Shown: positions 6,392 to 12,422 of the stretch, piece by piece | Numbering within the stretch: position 1 is the first letter of the stretch | How the letters are laid out: the number at the start of each line of letters is the position of its first letter | Origin: CAYWVO01 sp964461835 | GTDB taxonomy: Bacteria; Zixibacteria; MSB-5A5; WJJR01; JAJRUJ01 | Assembly (NCBI GenBank): GCA_964461835.1 | Contig: CAYWVO010000067.1 | Location: forward strand, 1 to 12,422 | Direction: 5' to 3' | Length of the DNA: 12,422 bases | The notes under the pieces: generated by a model | Databases searched by the model: none | Told to the model about the DNA's origin: nothing | The model's input: only the letters and a program-made list of their open reading frames with translations | Position numbers and translations under genes: made by a program

Positions 6392-7426
6392 TTACTTCAC
6401 CAATTGAGTATTCGGGAAGAAACTCACCCAGGCAAACCAAAATCCAGAAATCAGTGGCAGTGTTTCTAAATCGGCCTCATGCGGTTGCGCCGCAGCACCC
6501 GTTGTCGCCTGCCAAGTCCGTTCGTTGTGGTATATGATCCAGCCATCCTCAACCGTTACCGTATCGATCTCCCTCGCCGGCAATTGAAAAGCAGCGACGG
6601 CGTTCCCGACTGGATCGTAGGTGATAATCACCGGCGTTTCACTGAGTGACGTCACCGCAAACCCCTGTTCGGCAAGATACCTTTCGGCCACCGCGAGAGC
6701 CTCACCGCCCAGACGAAGCCCGTACACCACGGCTTTGCCCGGCAGTTTGGTAAACGTGTTGGCGCGGCCGAAGATCCCCAGCCGAAGCCGATCCGGATGA
6801 GTGAAATAATCGGCATAATGTGAACCGGCCTCTCCCTTCGCCGGTTTCGCCAGCAGCCGGCCATCCGGATACGTCTCCTTAAATTCACCGTACGTGGTGT
6901 GTCGGGACGGCAGGAGCAGTAGCCTCTTCCCCTCCAACGGACCGGAGATACAGACCCCCGTGATTTGGGACCAGAGTGAACCGGTTTCGCGGTCATGCAT
7001 GACCAGCGCGTCCTGCCACAGCGAGCCGGAGGCCTGGAATGTCAGATGCAGCGTGTCAACCGTGGCGGCATAGACCATGCCGGTAAAACAAAGCGGTCAC
7101 CACGTCGCGGCGATCGGCTCTCCATCCAGCGAATCATTGACCACTTCATGGTCATCGAGATGCCAGGTACTGTAGGCTTTGACTTCGGTCTCACCGAGGG
7201 CTACCAGCAGTGGCTCATTGGGATGATAGAGCGAGTCCGCAGCCTCGATATCAACAAATTTCGGCTCAAATATCGCCGGGATCATCCCCGGTTCACCGAG
7301 CGTGTACATAAGGTGCCCGCGAATGGTGGTAGTGTCCATATCGCGTCGTTGAGCCTGCGCTGGAGTTGCTATTGTGAAGACAACAATGCTTACAATCAGG
7401 ATACTGCCGATGAACCGAACGCGCAT
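6392..7426 (-). CDS. Putative DUF3179 selenoprotein, in-frame UGA = Sec110
   Basis: A single 344-codon frame interrupted only by TGA at 7097-7099. The start ATG (7424-7426) follows GGAGGG and opens a signal peptide (residues 1-25, IGSILIVSIVVFTIA core, cleavage AQA|Q), so the product is exported. DUF3179 (PF11376) hallmarks run on both sides of the TGA in the same frame: EVKAYSTWHLDDHEVVND (81-98), IAATW-[TGA]-PLCFTGM (105-117), ETYPDGRLL (184-192), HYADYFTHPDRLRLGIFG (203-220), FWFAWVSFFPN (329-339). The TGA replaces the conserved Cys (TYCPLT in the relative at 1748-2815), giving a U-x-x-C pair (U110, C113). A SECIS-like hairpin follows (7066-7082). The base after TGA is C, a poor termination context. 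DUF3179 function is unknown; a thiol or selenol redox role is inferred. It sits 49 bp after the dCMP deaminase gene and 56 bp before pgi, all on one strand. The alternative is a nonsense-mutated pseudogene, which the hairpin and the intact downstream half argue against. Confidence 0.82.
7066..7082 (-). promoter_or_regulatory. Bacterial SECIS-like hairpin
   Basis: Minus strand CGGCAT-GGTCT-ATGCCG: a perfect 6-bp stem and a 5-nt apical loop beginning GG. The loop starts 20 nt after the UGA at 7097-7099. Known bacterial SECIS elements lie just downstream of the Sec UGA, within the coding region, with the loop roughly 16-37 nt away and a G in its first two positions. The loop GGUCU is the same as that in the E. 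coli fdhF element, where the GU is contacted by SelB. It overlaps codons for TGMVYA in a conserved part of the protein. Confidence 0.78.
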
Positions 7427-7475
7427 GAGCCCTCCATTAGTGCATGATACGAGTTGTTGGTTCAAAAGAGGGGAA

Positions 7476-7976
7476 TCAATACTGCTTTTCTTTGCCGTAA
7501 AATTCCCGCTCTTCGTTGTTGACCCAGACCTGCACCGGAAAATGAGCGATATGATCCACGCTCTGGCGGGCGTAGACTTCCTTGAGACCGGCATTGATAA
7601 TCGCCCGCTTGCAGAGTTTGCACGGTTCGGTGAATGGGACGTACATGTCGGTCTCGGCATCCAGCCCAACCAAGTACATCGTGGCGCCGATCATCTCCGA
7701 GCGGGACGCGTGAATAATCGCATTCATTTCGGCATGCACCGAGCGGCACAATTCGTACCGTTGCCCGGAGGGGATGTTCATCTCCTGCCGGTAGCAATAT
7801 CCCACATCAATGCAGTTGGCGGTGCCGCGCGGTGCCCCGCTGTAGCCGGTGCTGATGATCTGGTCATGCTGCACGATGATCGCCCCGAAATTCCGTCGCA
7901 GGCAGGTGCCCCGCCGGGCAACTTCTCGGGCAATTCCCAAATAATATTCGACCCGGTCCGGACGTGTACTATGCAT
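7476..7976 (-). CDS. Deoxycytidylate (dCMP) deaminase
   Basis: A 166-aa zinc-dependent deaminase of the ComEB/dCMP deaminase family, converting dCMP to dUMP for thymidylate synthesis in the cytosol. The zinc site is clear: HAEMNAI (81-87; His81 ligand, Glu83 proton shuttle) and PCKLC (118-122; Cys119 and Cys122 ligands). Other family features are RNFGAIIV (28-35), TGYSGAPRG (43-51) and the C..C-rich segment before the HAE motif (Cys54, Cys61, Cys77), which in many dCMP deaminases contributes a second metal site. The length is typical. The start ATG 7974-7976 is preceded by GGAGGAGAGG. It is probably the first gene of the operon running leftwards to pgi, although no obvious promoter could be assigned between it and 8150. 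Confidence 0.92.
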   Translation of the reverse strand: MHSTRPDRVEYYLGIAREVARRGTCLRRNFGAIIVQHDQIISTGYSGAPRGTANCIDVGYCYRQEMNIPSGQRYELCRSVHAEMNAIIHASRSEMIGATMYLVGLDAETDMYVPFTEPCKLCKRAIINAGLKEVYARQSVDHIAHFPVQVWVNNEEREFYGKEKQY

Positions 7977-8327
7977 AGCCTCTCCTCCGCCCCAACATCG
8001 CAGAAACGCGCGTCATCCTCAACCAAAATGTGACTCAGATTCAGAGTTTTCTTGCCGCGCTGAGCACACAAAATGTGCCCGGCGGGCGGCAACCAGAAAC
8101 TTACCCGTTTTTTGAAGGTGATTTTGTGCCAGTCCGCCCTTGAGGCGTGTTGAAAAAATTAATAAGGCCAACGTGGCCCTGTGCTGCGCCCCGGCTTTCC
8201 AGGAGCGTTGCCCCTTGGCGCCAAATTCGATGGCGCCTGGAAACCCTGATCTCCGGGTACGCTTCGCGCTCCCTCAGATCAGGGCCACACACCCGCTGCC
8301 GGTGCCCCATTTTTTGAAAAATATGAC
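7977..8327. other. Divergent spacer with a large structured palindrome
   Basis: About 350 bp between the leftward dCMP deaminase operon and the rightward thioredoxin-like gene. No gene is supported; the short frames here are low-complexity or overlapping. Positions 8166-8288 form a nested set of inverted repeats (listed separately), followed by an A/T-rich segment, ATTTTTTGAAAAAT (8309-8322), directly before a -35 box. It must contain promoters for both directions; only the rightward one is recognisable. Confidence 0.55.
8166..8288. repeat. Nested inverted-repeat element
   Basis: GGCC-N5-GGCC at 8166-8178; a long-range pair GTGGCCCTG (8173-8181) with CAGGGCCAC (8280-8288); TTTCCAGG (8196-8203) with CCTGGAAA (8236-8243); GGCGCC (8217-8222) with GGCGCC (8232-8237); and CCCTGATCT (8244-8252) with AGATCAGGG (8276-8284). 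Several pairs share bases and would compete. It could be a dispersed palindromic element or a structured leader or non-coding RNA. No other copy is seen in this window. Confidence 0.55.
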
Positions 8328-8358
8328 TTGACATTTACCCCCCCCCCGCCATTATCTT
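8328..8358 (+). promoter_or_regulatory. Promoter with C10 tract in the spacer
   Basis: A perfect -35 TTGACA (8328-8333), a run of ten C (8338-8347), and a -10-like TATCTT (8353-8358, 4 of 6) with a 19-bp spacer. An A/T-rich stretch upstream (8309-8322) could act as an UP element. Transcription would begin near 8365, ahead of the thioredoxin-like gene at 8418. Confidence 0.5.
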
Positions 8359-8417
8359 CTTATTGCAGCATAGAAATGCATCAGAGACGACATTTAGTGG
8401 ATTCAAGGTCAACCACT

Positions 8418-9128
8418 ATGGACGCGACGGATCGTAAGCGACTTATGCTTAGCGATAGCAAGAGACCGACTAACAGAGTCCTTCGGCCGTTCGGGCTTAT
8501 CGGCCAAATGGGCCAGAGAGTTCTGATGGCTGTCGCTATTTTGGTCCTCGTGATTTCTTTGGGATTGCTGGTCGGAAACCAGGCAGCCTATTTCATGAAA
8601 GATCAACAAAAACTAAAAGCAAGGAGTAAGAGAACTTCCGCAATACTGGATCAGATGAACACCATTGAAGTCGGGGATACACTGCCGGATTATCGACTGG
8701 AGACTCTTGACGGTGATTTTGTCTGGATTAGCGATCTCCTCACCGATAAAACTCTGGTCTCTTTCTATCACCCCGCCTGTTATGATTGTACCTCGGAAAT
8801 TGAACTATTGAGCAATACTTGTTCAGATTTATTCGCGTACAGACATTTTCTTTTCATTTCGTCAACTGATCCGGCTACTTTGCGAAAGCACCGTGATAGC
8901 TTAGGCTTTCCTGTGCAATTCCTCCATGATAAGGATCGAGAGTATGCCAATCATTTGCATGTCGTCAACTACCCGTTCAATGTGATTGTCGACCGCGCCG
9001 GCCGTATCAAAGAAATAATTAATGGTACATTGTATGAGCGGGAAATACAGTCAATTATTGAATCCAATCAAACCAGCAAGCGGGACCTCAAACAATTTGA
9101 AAGGAGGGGATATGAAAGCACAATTTAG
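8418..9128 (+). CDS. Membrane-anchored thioredoxin/redoxin-like protein
   Basis: A 236-aa protein with a short basic cytosolic N-terminus, one transmembrane segment (about 34-56, VLMAVAILVLVISLGLLVG) and an extracytoplasmic thioredoxin-fold domain (about 82-215). Visible family features are VGDTLPDYRLETLDGDFVWISDL (85-107), typical of redoxin/TlpA-like proteins, the active-site CxxC in HPACYDCTSEIELL (118-131; Cys121, Cys124), a third Cys (135), and NYPFNVIVDRAGRI (184-197) with the cis-Pro region. It probably reduces or rearranges disulfides outside the cytoplasm. The start is uncertain: ATG 8418 is preferred because ATG 8376 is too close to the likely transcription start, though its SD (AAGG, 8406-8409) is weak. 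The reading frame overlaps the start of the Cys-rich peptide gene by 17 bp, so the peptide is the natural candidate for its substrate. This pairing is inferred from position and cysteine content. Confidence 0.78.
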   Translation: MDATDRKRLMLSDSKRPTNRVLRPFGLIGQMGQRVLMAVAILVLVISLGLLVGNQAAYFMKDQQKLKARSKRTSAILDQMNTIEVGDTLPDYRLETLDGDFVWISDLLTDKTLVSFYHPACYDCTSEIELLSNTCSDLFAYRHFLFISSTDPATLRKHRDSLGFPVQFLHDKDREYANHLHVVNYPFNVIVDRAGRIKEIINGTLYEREIQSIIESNQTSKRDLKQFERRGYESTI

Positions 9129-9360
9129 GATAATCATCGTATTGGCTTTTCTATTCACTGCCGCTTTCAGTTATGCCTTTACCGCTGTTAATGACTCCGC
9201 GACGGCCAATGCAGAACCGGATGTTTGTTGCTTTTTACGGGTATGTCCCCCCGGATGTACCCCTGGGGAGGAATGGGGCCGACCAGACACGATTGATGGC
9301 CTAACCTGTGTTCACTATGACCCGGCACTGGCTTGCGAACAATTCTGTGATTGCTGGTAG
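9112..9360 (+). CDS. Small secreted 8-Cys peptide
   Basis: An 82-aa product. Residues 1-22 form a signal peptide (FRIIIVLAFLFTAAFSYA), with possible later cleavage at ANA (32-34). The remainder has eight Cys (39, 40, 45, 49, 66, 75, 79, 81) in about 45 residues and ends CDCW. The start ATG 9112 has a strong SD (AAAGGAGGGG) inside the end of the thioredoxin-like gene; the two overlap by 17 bp and are likely translationally coupled. I do not recognise the family. Small exported peptides next to redoxin-like genes (for example NVEALA-type in Bacteroidetes) are a loose precedent, but no NVEALA motif is present. It could be a disulfide-knotted effector, a metal-binding peptide or a substrate of the redoxin. 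An even number of Cys fits four disulfides. Confidence 0.75.
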   Translation: MKAQFRIIIVLAFLFTAAFSYAFTAVNDSATANAEPDVCCFLRVCPPGCTPGEEWGRPDTIDGLTCVHYDPALACEQFCDCW

Positions 9361-9385
9361 CTAAAATTCGGAACAGAGGTCCCGT

Positions 9386-9414
9386 TTGCTTCGTATTTGG
9401 GATTTGCGTATAAT
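9386..9414 (+). promoter_or_regulatory. Sigma70-type promoter upstream of the 867-aa gene
   Basis: A perfect -10 TATAAT (9409-9414) with TTGCTT (9386-9391, 3 of 6) at a 17-bp spacing. The expected start near 9421 gives a leader of about 120 nt to the ATG at 9542. Confidence 0.55.
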
Positions 9415-9459
9415 GTGGGGTGAAATAGCACCTGACATTGTCTGAGGAGGCAAGGTGAT

Positions 9460-9504
9460 ATGCCAATGGCTAATCCAATGCTGTGCTATAAGAATATCAA
9501 TTAA
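9460..9504 (+). CDS. Possible 14-aa leader ORF
   Basis: ATG at 9460 follows a strong GGAGG-type site (GAGGAGGCAAGG, 9444-9455) and encodes MPMANPMLCYKNIN before TAA. It lies between a good promoter and the large secreted-protein gene, which itself has no clear SD. It could be a leader peptide that helps deliver ribosomes to ATG 9542, or chance. Confidence 0.25.
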   Translation: MPMANPMLCYKNIN

Positions 9505-9541
9505 TTGGTTCGAACGATGACCAATAAACCCTGAAAATACA

Positions 9542-12145
9542 ATGTTGGGCCGATTTCGATACTATACGATAGTAATCCGCCGTTTGATTCTGTTCTACCT
9601 AGTAGTTATACAAGCGCTTGCAACGGCCTTTGGCTTTGCAGAAGACACTATGCCTGAACATCTGGCGCCCCATTACCATTATAGTACTGGACTTTCGGAC
9701 GGTCCTTACCTGACCCAACGAGTACATGATGTAGGGCGGCTCCATCTCACAGTCACCAATTGGGGGTTATTTGGCAGCATGCTCGGTAGAATCACCGATC
9801 CGTTGACCGGACTGTCGTTGCCGGGAGCGACGTTTCCTGCCGATGATAACCTTGAATACCTTGGGTATGGGGGTCTCTGGGTCGGAGGCGTGGTGTCGAC
9901 GATCCACGGCGATGATACACTGGTGTCAACCGAATTCAATCCAACGGAATTCTATCCCGGTAGTCTTGAACAGGACGGTGACATCATCGAATGGTCTTCG
10001 TTTCACCAGAGCCCACATTATGATGAGCGGTCAATTACTATCCAGGAGTTTCATTGCAGTTATACTGACACCCTCTCAGATCCGGCATACGTGCCGTTCG
10101 ATCCAAGCACGATGCAACCGCATCGTCCACTCGGTATCCGCATTCGGCAACATTCCTATGTGTGGGCGGGGCATTTTGCCGAGGACTTCGTCATTATTGA
10201 ATATTGGATAATTAACATGCGTCGGGTGCCCTTACCTGCGGTTCGGGCAGGAATCCACATCGTACCCTCCGTTCATCATCGGGCTAGTACCGATGAATCT
10301 GCCGGCCAGGAAAATATGGTCGGTTATCTGAGAACGTATTCGGCCATCACTGGTTATGGAGTCGATGTCCCCATATCCACGGCCTGGTGGGCCGACAACG
10401 ATGGTGATCCGGGTCGTCATTCATGGGATGAGCAGAGTGTCCGATCCGGAATGGGCGTGCGATTTCTGGGTTTAGACAACGAATCAGGAAAGAGTGAAGG
10501 AGGTGAGCATTCATTCAATTGGTGGGCCAATTGGGGTCCACAGCGCAAACCGGGTGATAAGTCGATTGATGGGAAAAACGGCCCTCCCTGGGGAGATCAT
10601 CAGAAATATCGGTATATGGCAAACCGGGAGATTGATTACGATCAGTATCTGGCGCACGATACGATAGCTGGCTGGATCACTCCTCCGGACAAGTCGTGGA
10701 ATACATGGCCGCCATACATCCTCTCCGACGGTGATAGGGTTTCGTTCCTACTAAGCACCGGTCCATATTATATTGCACCGGGAGATTCAGTTTGCATCCC
10801 GATGGCTATTGTGGCCGGCGACTTTTTACATCCTGATCCTATAAATGGGAGCAACCTGAAGGCGGATGGTCAAAAATGGTATGATAATCTGGATTTTTCG
10901 GCACTGGCGTACAACGCACAACGGGCCGAGGCAATCTACGATAATCCGGGAGTGGACACCGACGGTGACGGGCACCGCGGGAGATCGTATACCGTGAACT
11001 GTCGGGAAGTCGATACGTGCTTCACAGATTTCTGTTACTATCTCCCGGATACATTTTATTGCTATGAGAAACGGTGTTTTGAGGATTATCCGGTCTGCGA
11101 TACTATCTACTACTCTGGCGACGGTGTGCCTGATTTGAAGGGGCCTGCACCGCCGCCGTCCCCGGCGATTTCGCTGGCTACCGAGCCGCATACCGTACGT
11201 ATCCGCTGGAGTGGAAAAGAGATTGAACACATCTATGATCCGTTCAGCGAAGGAAAGGATTTCGAAGGATATAATGTTTACAGCGGCCTCGGCTATAGCA
11301 GGAATGAAATGGAACTCATCGCCTCCTGGGACATCGTGAACTATGACCGTTACAAGTTTGTCGCCGGTGCTCGCCCGCGCCCGTGGACACTGGATGGCCC
11401 GCCCTTGACTCCCGAACAAGTCGCCGCGCAGCACGATCCCTCGGTTAATCCACTTGACTATCCTAATAAATTCAATCCGTATGAGGATAAAGACGGCAAT
11501 CTGTATTATTTCCGGCCGCACGGGGGGAACCGGGGCAACGTATACCGTGAAGGCGGGACCATCGTCACCAATCCTATTCAGTATATTCGCACCGATTCCT
11601 TGTGGGATCGATCCAGCCGAATGTGGAAATATTTCGGTCAATATGAATGCACCATTAATAACCTGTTGCCCAGCCAGGCCTATTATTTTTCGGTGACTGC
11701 ATTTGACGCCGGTATCGACGTCTGGGGTATTGAGTCCTTGGAGTCACCGGTGGAAGCCAATGTTCAACTCGCGTATCCCACCTACTCACCGGAGTATGTA
11801 CAAGAGAATCGGCTGAAAGTGTCGGTCTACCCCAATCCCTACAAAATCGACGCGAATTATCGCGGTCGCGGTTTTGAAGATCCCCTCAAGGAAGGATTCA
11901 AAGAGCGAGAGCGGCGGATACACTTTGTTAACCTGCCCCCAGAGTGCACAATTAAGATATTCTCGCTGGATGGTGATTTAATCCGGCAGTTACATCATCC
12001 CACGAGCCGCTTTTCGGATACACCGTCGCACACGGCGTGGGATTTAATCACCCGCAATACGCAGGCGGTGCAATCGGGCATCTATCTGTACACGGTCGAG
12101 AGCGAGTGGGGCACGCAGGTCGGCAAGTTTGTGATCATCAAGTAG
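9542..12145 (+). CDS. Large secreted modular protein with sorting domain
   Basis: An 867-aa exported protein of unknown function. Residues 1-33 are a signal peptide (RRLILFYLVVIQALATAFGFA). Residues about 62-470 form a large N-terminal region starting VGRLHLTVTNWGLFG, of a kind common in secreted proteins of FCB candidate phyla. A DTDGDGHRG segment (472-480) resembles a calcium-binding thrombospondin-type turn. A cluster of six Cys follows (487, 493, 498, 507, 512, 519), then a Pro-rich linker (GPAPPPSP, about 532-539) and a fibronectin-III-like domain (TVRIRWSGKEIE, DFEGYNVYSGLGYSRNE). From about 755 there is a C-terminal sorting domain (VYPNPYK at 762-768, TIKIFSLDGDLIRQL, SGIYLYTVESE, GKFVIIK end), pointing to type IX-like export or surface attachment. 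The start at 9542 lacks a clear SD, but no better ATG precedes the signal peptide. The gene has its own promoter and is probably not part of the redoxin operon. Confidence 0.85.
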   Translation: MLGRFRYYTIVIRRLILFYLVVIQALATAFGFAEDTMPEHLAPHYHYSTGLSDGPYLTQRVHDVGRLHLTVTNWGLFGSMLGRITDPLTGLSLPGATFPADDNLEYLGYGGLWVGGVVSTIHGDDTLVSTEFNPTEFYPGSLEQDGDIIEWSSFHQSPHYDERSITIQEFHCSYTDTLSDPAYVPFDPSTMQPHRPLGIRIRQHSYVWAGHFAEDFVIIEYWIINMRRVPLPAVRAGIHIVPSVHHRASTDESAGQENMVGYLRTYSAITGYGVDVPISTAWWADNDGDPGRHSWDEQSVRSGMGVRFLGLDNESGKSEGGEHSFNWWANWGPQRKPGDKSIDGKNGPPWGDHQKYRYMANREIDYDQYLAHDTIAGWITPPDKSWNTWPPYILSDGDRVSFLLSTGPYYIAPGDSVCIPMAIVAGDFLHPDPINGSNLKADGQKWYDNLDFSALAYNAQRAEAIYDNPGVDTDGDGHRGRSYTVNCREVDTCFTDFCYYLPDTFYCYEKRCFEDYPVCDTIYYSGDGVPDLKGPAPPPSPAISLATEPHTVRIRWSGKEIEHIYDPFSEGKDFEGYNVYSGLGYSRNEMELIASWDIVNYDRYKFVAGARPRPWTLDGPPLTPEQVAAQHDPSVNPLDYPNKFNPYEDKDGNLYYFRPHGGNRGNVYREGGTIVTNPIQYIRTDSLWDRSSRMWKYFGQYECTINNLLPSQAYYFSVTAFDAGIDVWGIESLESPVEANVQLAYPTYSPEYVQENRLKVSVYPNPYKIDANYRGRGFEDPLKEGFKERERRIHFVNLPPECTIKIFSLDGDLIRQLHHPTSRFSDTPSHTAWDLITRNTQAVQSGIYLYTVESEWGTQVGKFVIIK

Positions 12146-12160
12146 GGTTGTTGATTTTCA

Positions 12161-12170
12161 CCCACCATTG
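12161..12170. repeat. Truncated fragment of the dispersed repeat (D)
   Basis: CCCACCATTG is identical to bases 111-120 at the left end of copy A, lies in a spacer like the other copies, and stops there. At 10 nt it could be chance. Confidence 0.3.
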
Positions 12171-12171
12171 C

Positions 12172-12422
12172 AGAAATATTCATAGAGACGTTTGTCACCC
12201 CTTCACTCCCGCGCACACGTTCGACGGTTTTGCTCCCCTGCTCCGTCAGGGGAAAATGGACCCCAGCCTGCGCTGGGGTGACCCGCGGGATAGTTCTGCT
12301 AAGTCCGATCGTTCGGGCAGGCTAAAGGCCTGCCGCGCACGGAAGAAATATTCATAGAGACGTTTGTCACCCCTTCACTCCCGCGCACACGTTCGACGGT
12401 TTTGCTCCCCTGCTCCGTCAGG
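12172..12422. repeat. Direct repeat, period 172 bp, cut by window end
   Basis: Bases 12172-12250 recur exactly at 12344-12422 (79 of 79 matching until the window ends). The unit would contain the CCCCTG hairpin (12235-12252), the CCCC...GGGGTGAC unit and the GGCAGGC hairpin (12316-12334). A tandem array of this 172-bp unit may continue beyond the window. No coding sequence is evident in it. Confidence 0.85.
12235..12334. repeat. Three-hairpin repeat cassette, right copy
   Basis: CCCCTG/CAGGGG (12235-12252), ACCCCAGC/GCTGGGGT (12260-12279, within a 25-nt unit also at 417-441) and GGCAGGC-TAAAG-GCCTGCC (12316-12334). The order of hairpin types matches 492-593. Confidence 0.6.

Noticed and set aside
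7476..7478. The TGA ending dCMP deaminase as another Sec codon
   Set aside because: The protein is already full length, the TGA is not at a Cys position, and the downstream frame shows no conserved sequence.
6392..7669. Two separate genes (6392-7078 and 7097-7669), or a pseudogene broken by a nonsense codon
   Set aside because: Both parts are in the same frame and together make one DUF3179 protein. The only interruption is TGA at the Cys position with a SECIS-like hairpin. The long upstream extension to 7669 runs into the dCMP deaminase gene and is explained by the start at 7426.
7374..8033. A 219-aa plus-strand open frame
   Set aside because: It is antisense to the dCMP deaminase gene, which has intact zinc-site motifs.
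8309..8322. ATTTTTTGAAAAAT as an intrinsic terminator
   Set aside because: The A/T stem with almost no loop and no GC content cannot make a stable hairpin; it fits better as an A/T-rich element upstream of the -35 box.
10826..11641. A 271-aa minus-strand open frame
   Set aside because: It is fully inside the 867-aa secreted-protein gene and is Ile/Arg-rich without motifs; the plus-strand product has a signal peptide and clear domains.
12172..12422. A CRISPR array
   Set aside because: Only two repeat copies with a 172-bp period and 79-bp or longer repeats, which is outside CRISPR geometry, and no cas genes are present.

Overview
The window looks like chromosomal DNA from a Gram-negative member of the FCB group or a neighbouring candidate phylum. 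Zixibacteria-like is my guess, not something the sequence proves. The support is two large exported proteins ending in YPNPFN/YPNPYK-type C-terminal sorting domains (as used by type IX-like secretion), lipoprotein and signal-peptide genes, an outer-membrane-barrel-like protein, and long gene-free spacers packed with hairpin repeats. There are no rRNA, tRNA, CRISPR or transposase genes that I can see.

Layout. 1-720: gene-poor repeat region. 721-2815 (+): an operon of a barrel-like exported protein and a DUF3179 lipoprotein. 2817-4370 (-): a secreted serpin with a sorting domain, convergent with that operon. 4371-4850: spacer with inverted repeats, a possible Cys-rich mini-peptide and one more repeat copy. 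4851-7976 (-): a probable operon of dCMP deaminase, a second DUF3179 protein, and glucose-6-phosphate isomerase. 7977-8417: structured spacer, then a promoter whose spacer contains a C10 tract. 8418-9360 (+): a membrane-anchored thioredoxin-like protein overlapping a small secreted 8-Cys peptide. 9542-12145 (+): an 867-aa secreted modular protein. 12146-12422: repeats, including a direct repeat of period 172 bp running off the end.

The main discovery candidate is at 6392-7426 (-). A DUF3179 protein that seems at first to be two ORFs is one continuous frame interrupted only by a TGA at 7097-7099. The TGA sits where the other DUF3179 protein in this window has its conserved Cys (TYCPLT against TW[TGA]PLC). 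Twenty nucleotides after it is a perfect 6-bp hairpin with loop GGUCU, the placement and loop expected of a bacterial SECIS element. I read it as an exported selenoprotein with a U-x-x-C redox motif.

Cysteine and redox chemistry outside the cytoplasm recurs in the window: the UxxC DUF3179, the Cys-type DUF3179 lipoprotein, the CxxC thioredoxin-like protein with its 8-Cys partner, a barrel protein starting CSCGG, and a 6-Cys cluster in the 867-aa protein. That they work together is inference. pgi and dCMP deaminase are ordinary housekeeping genes.
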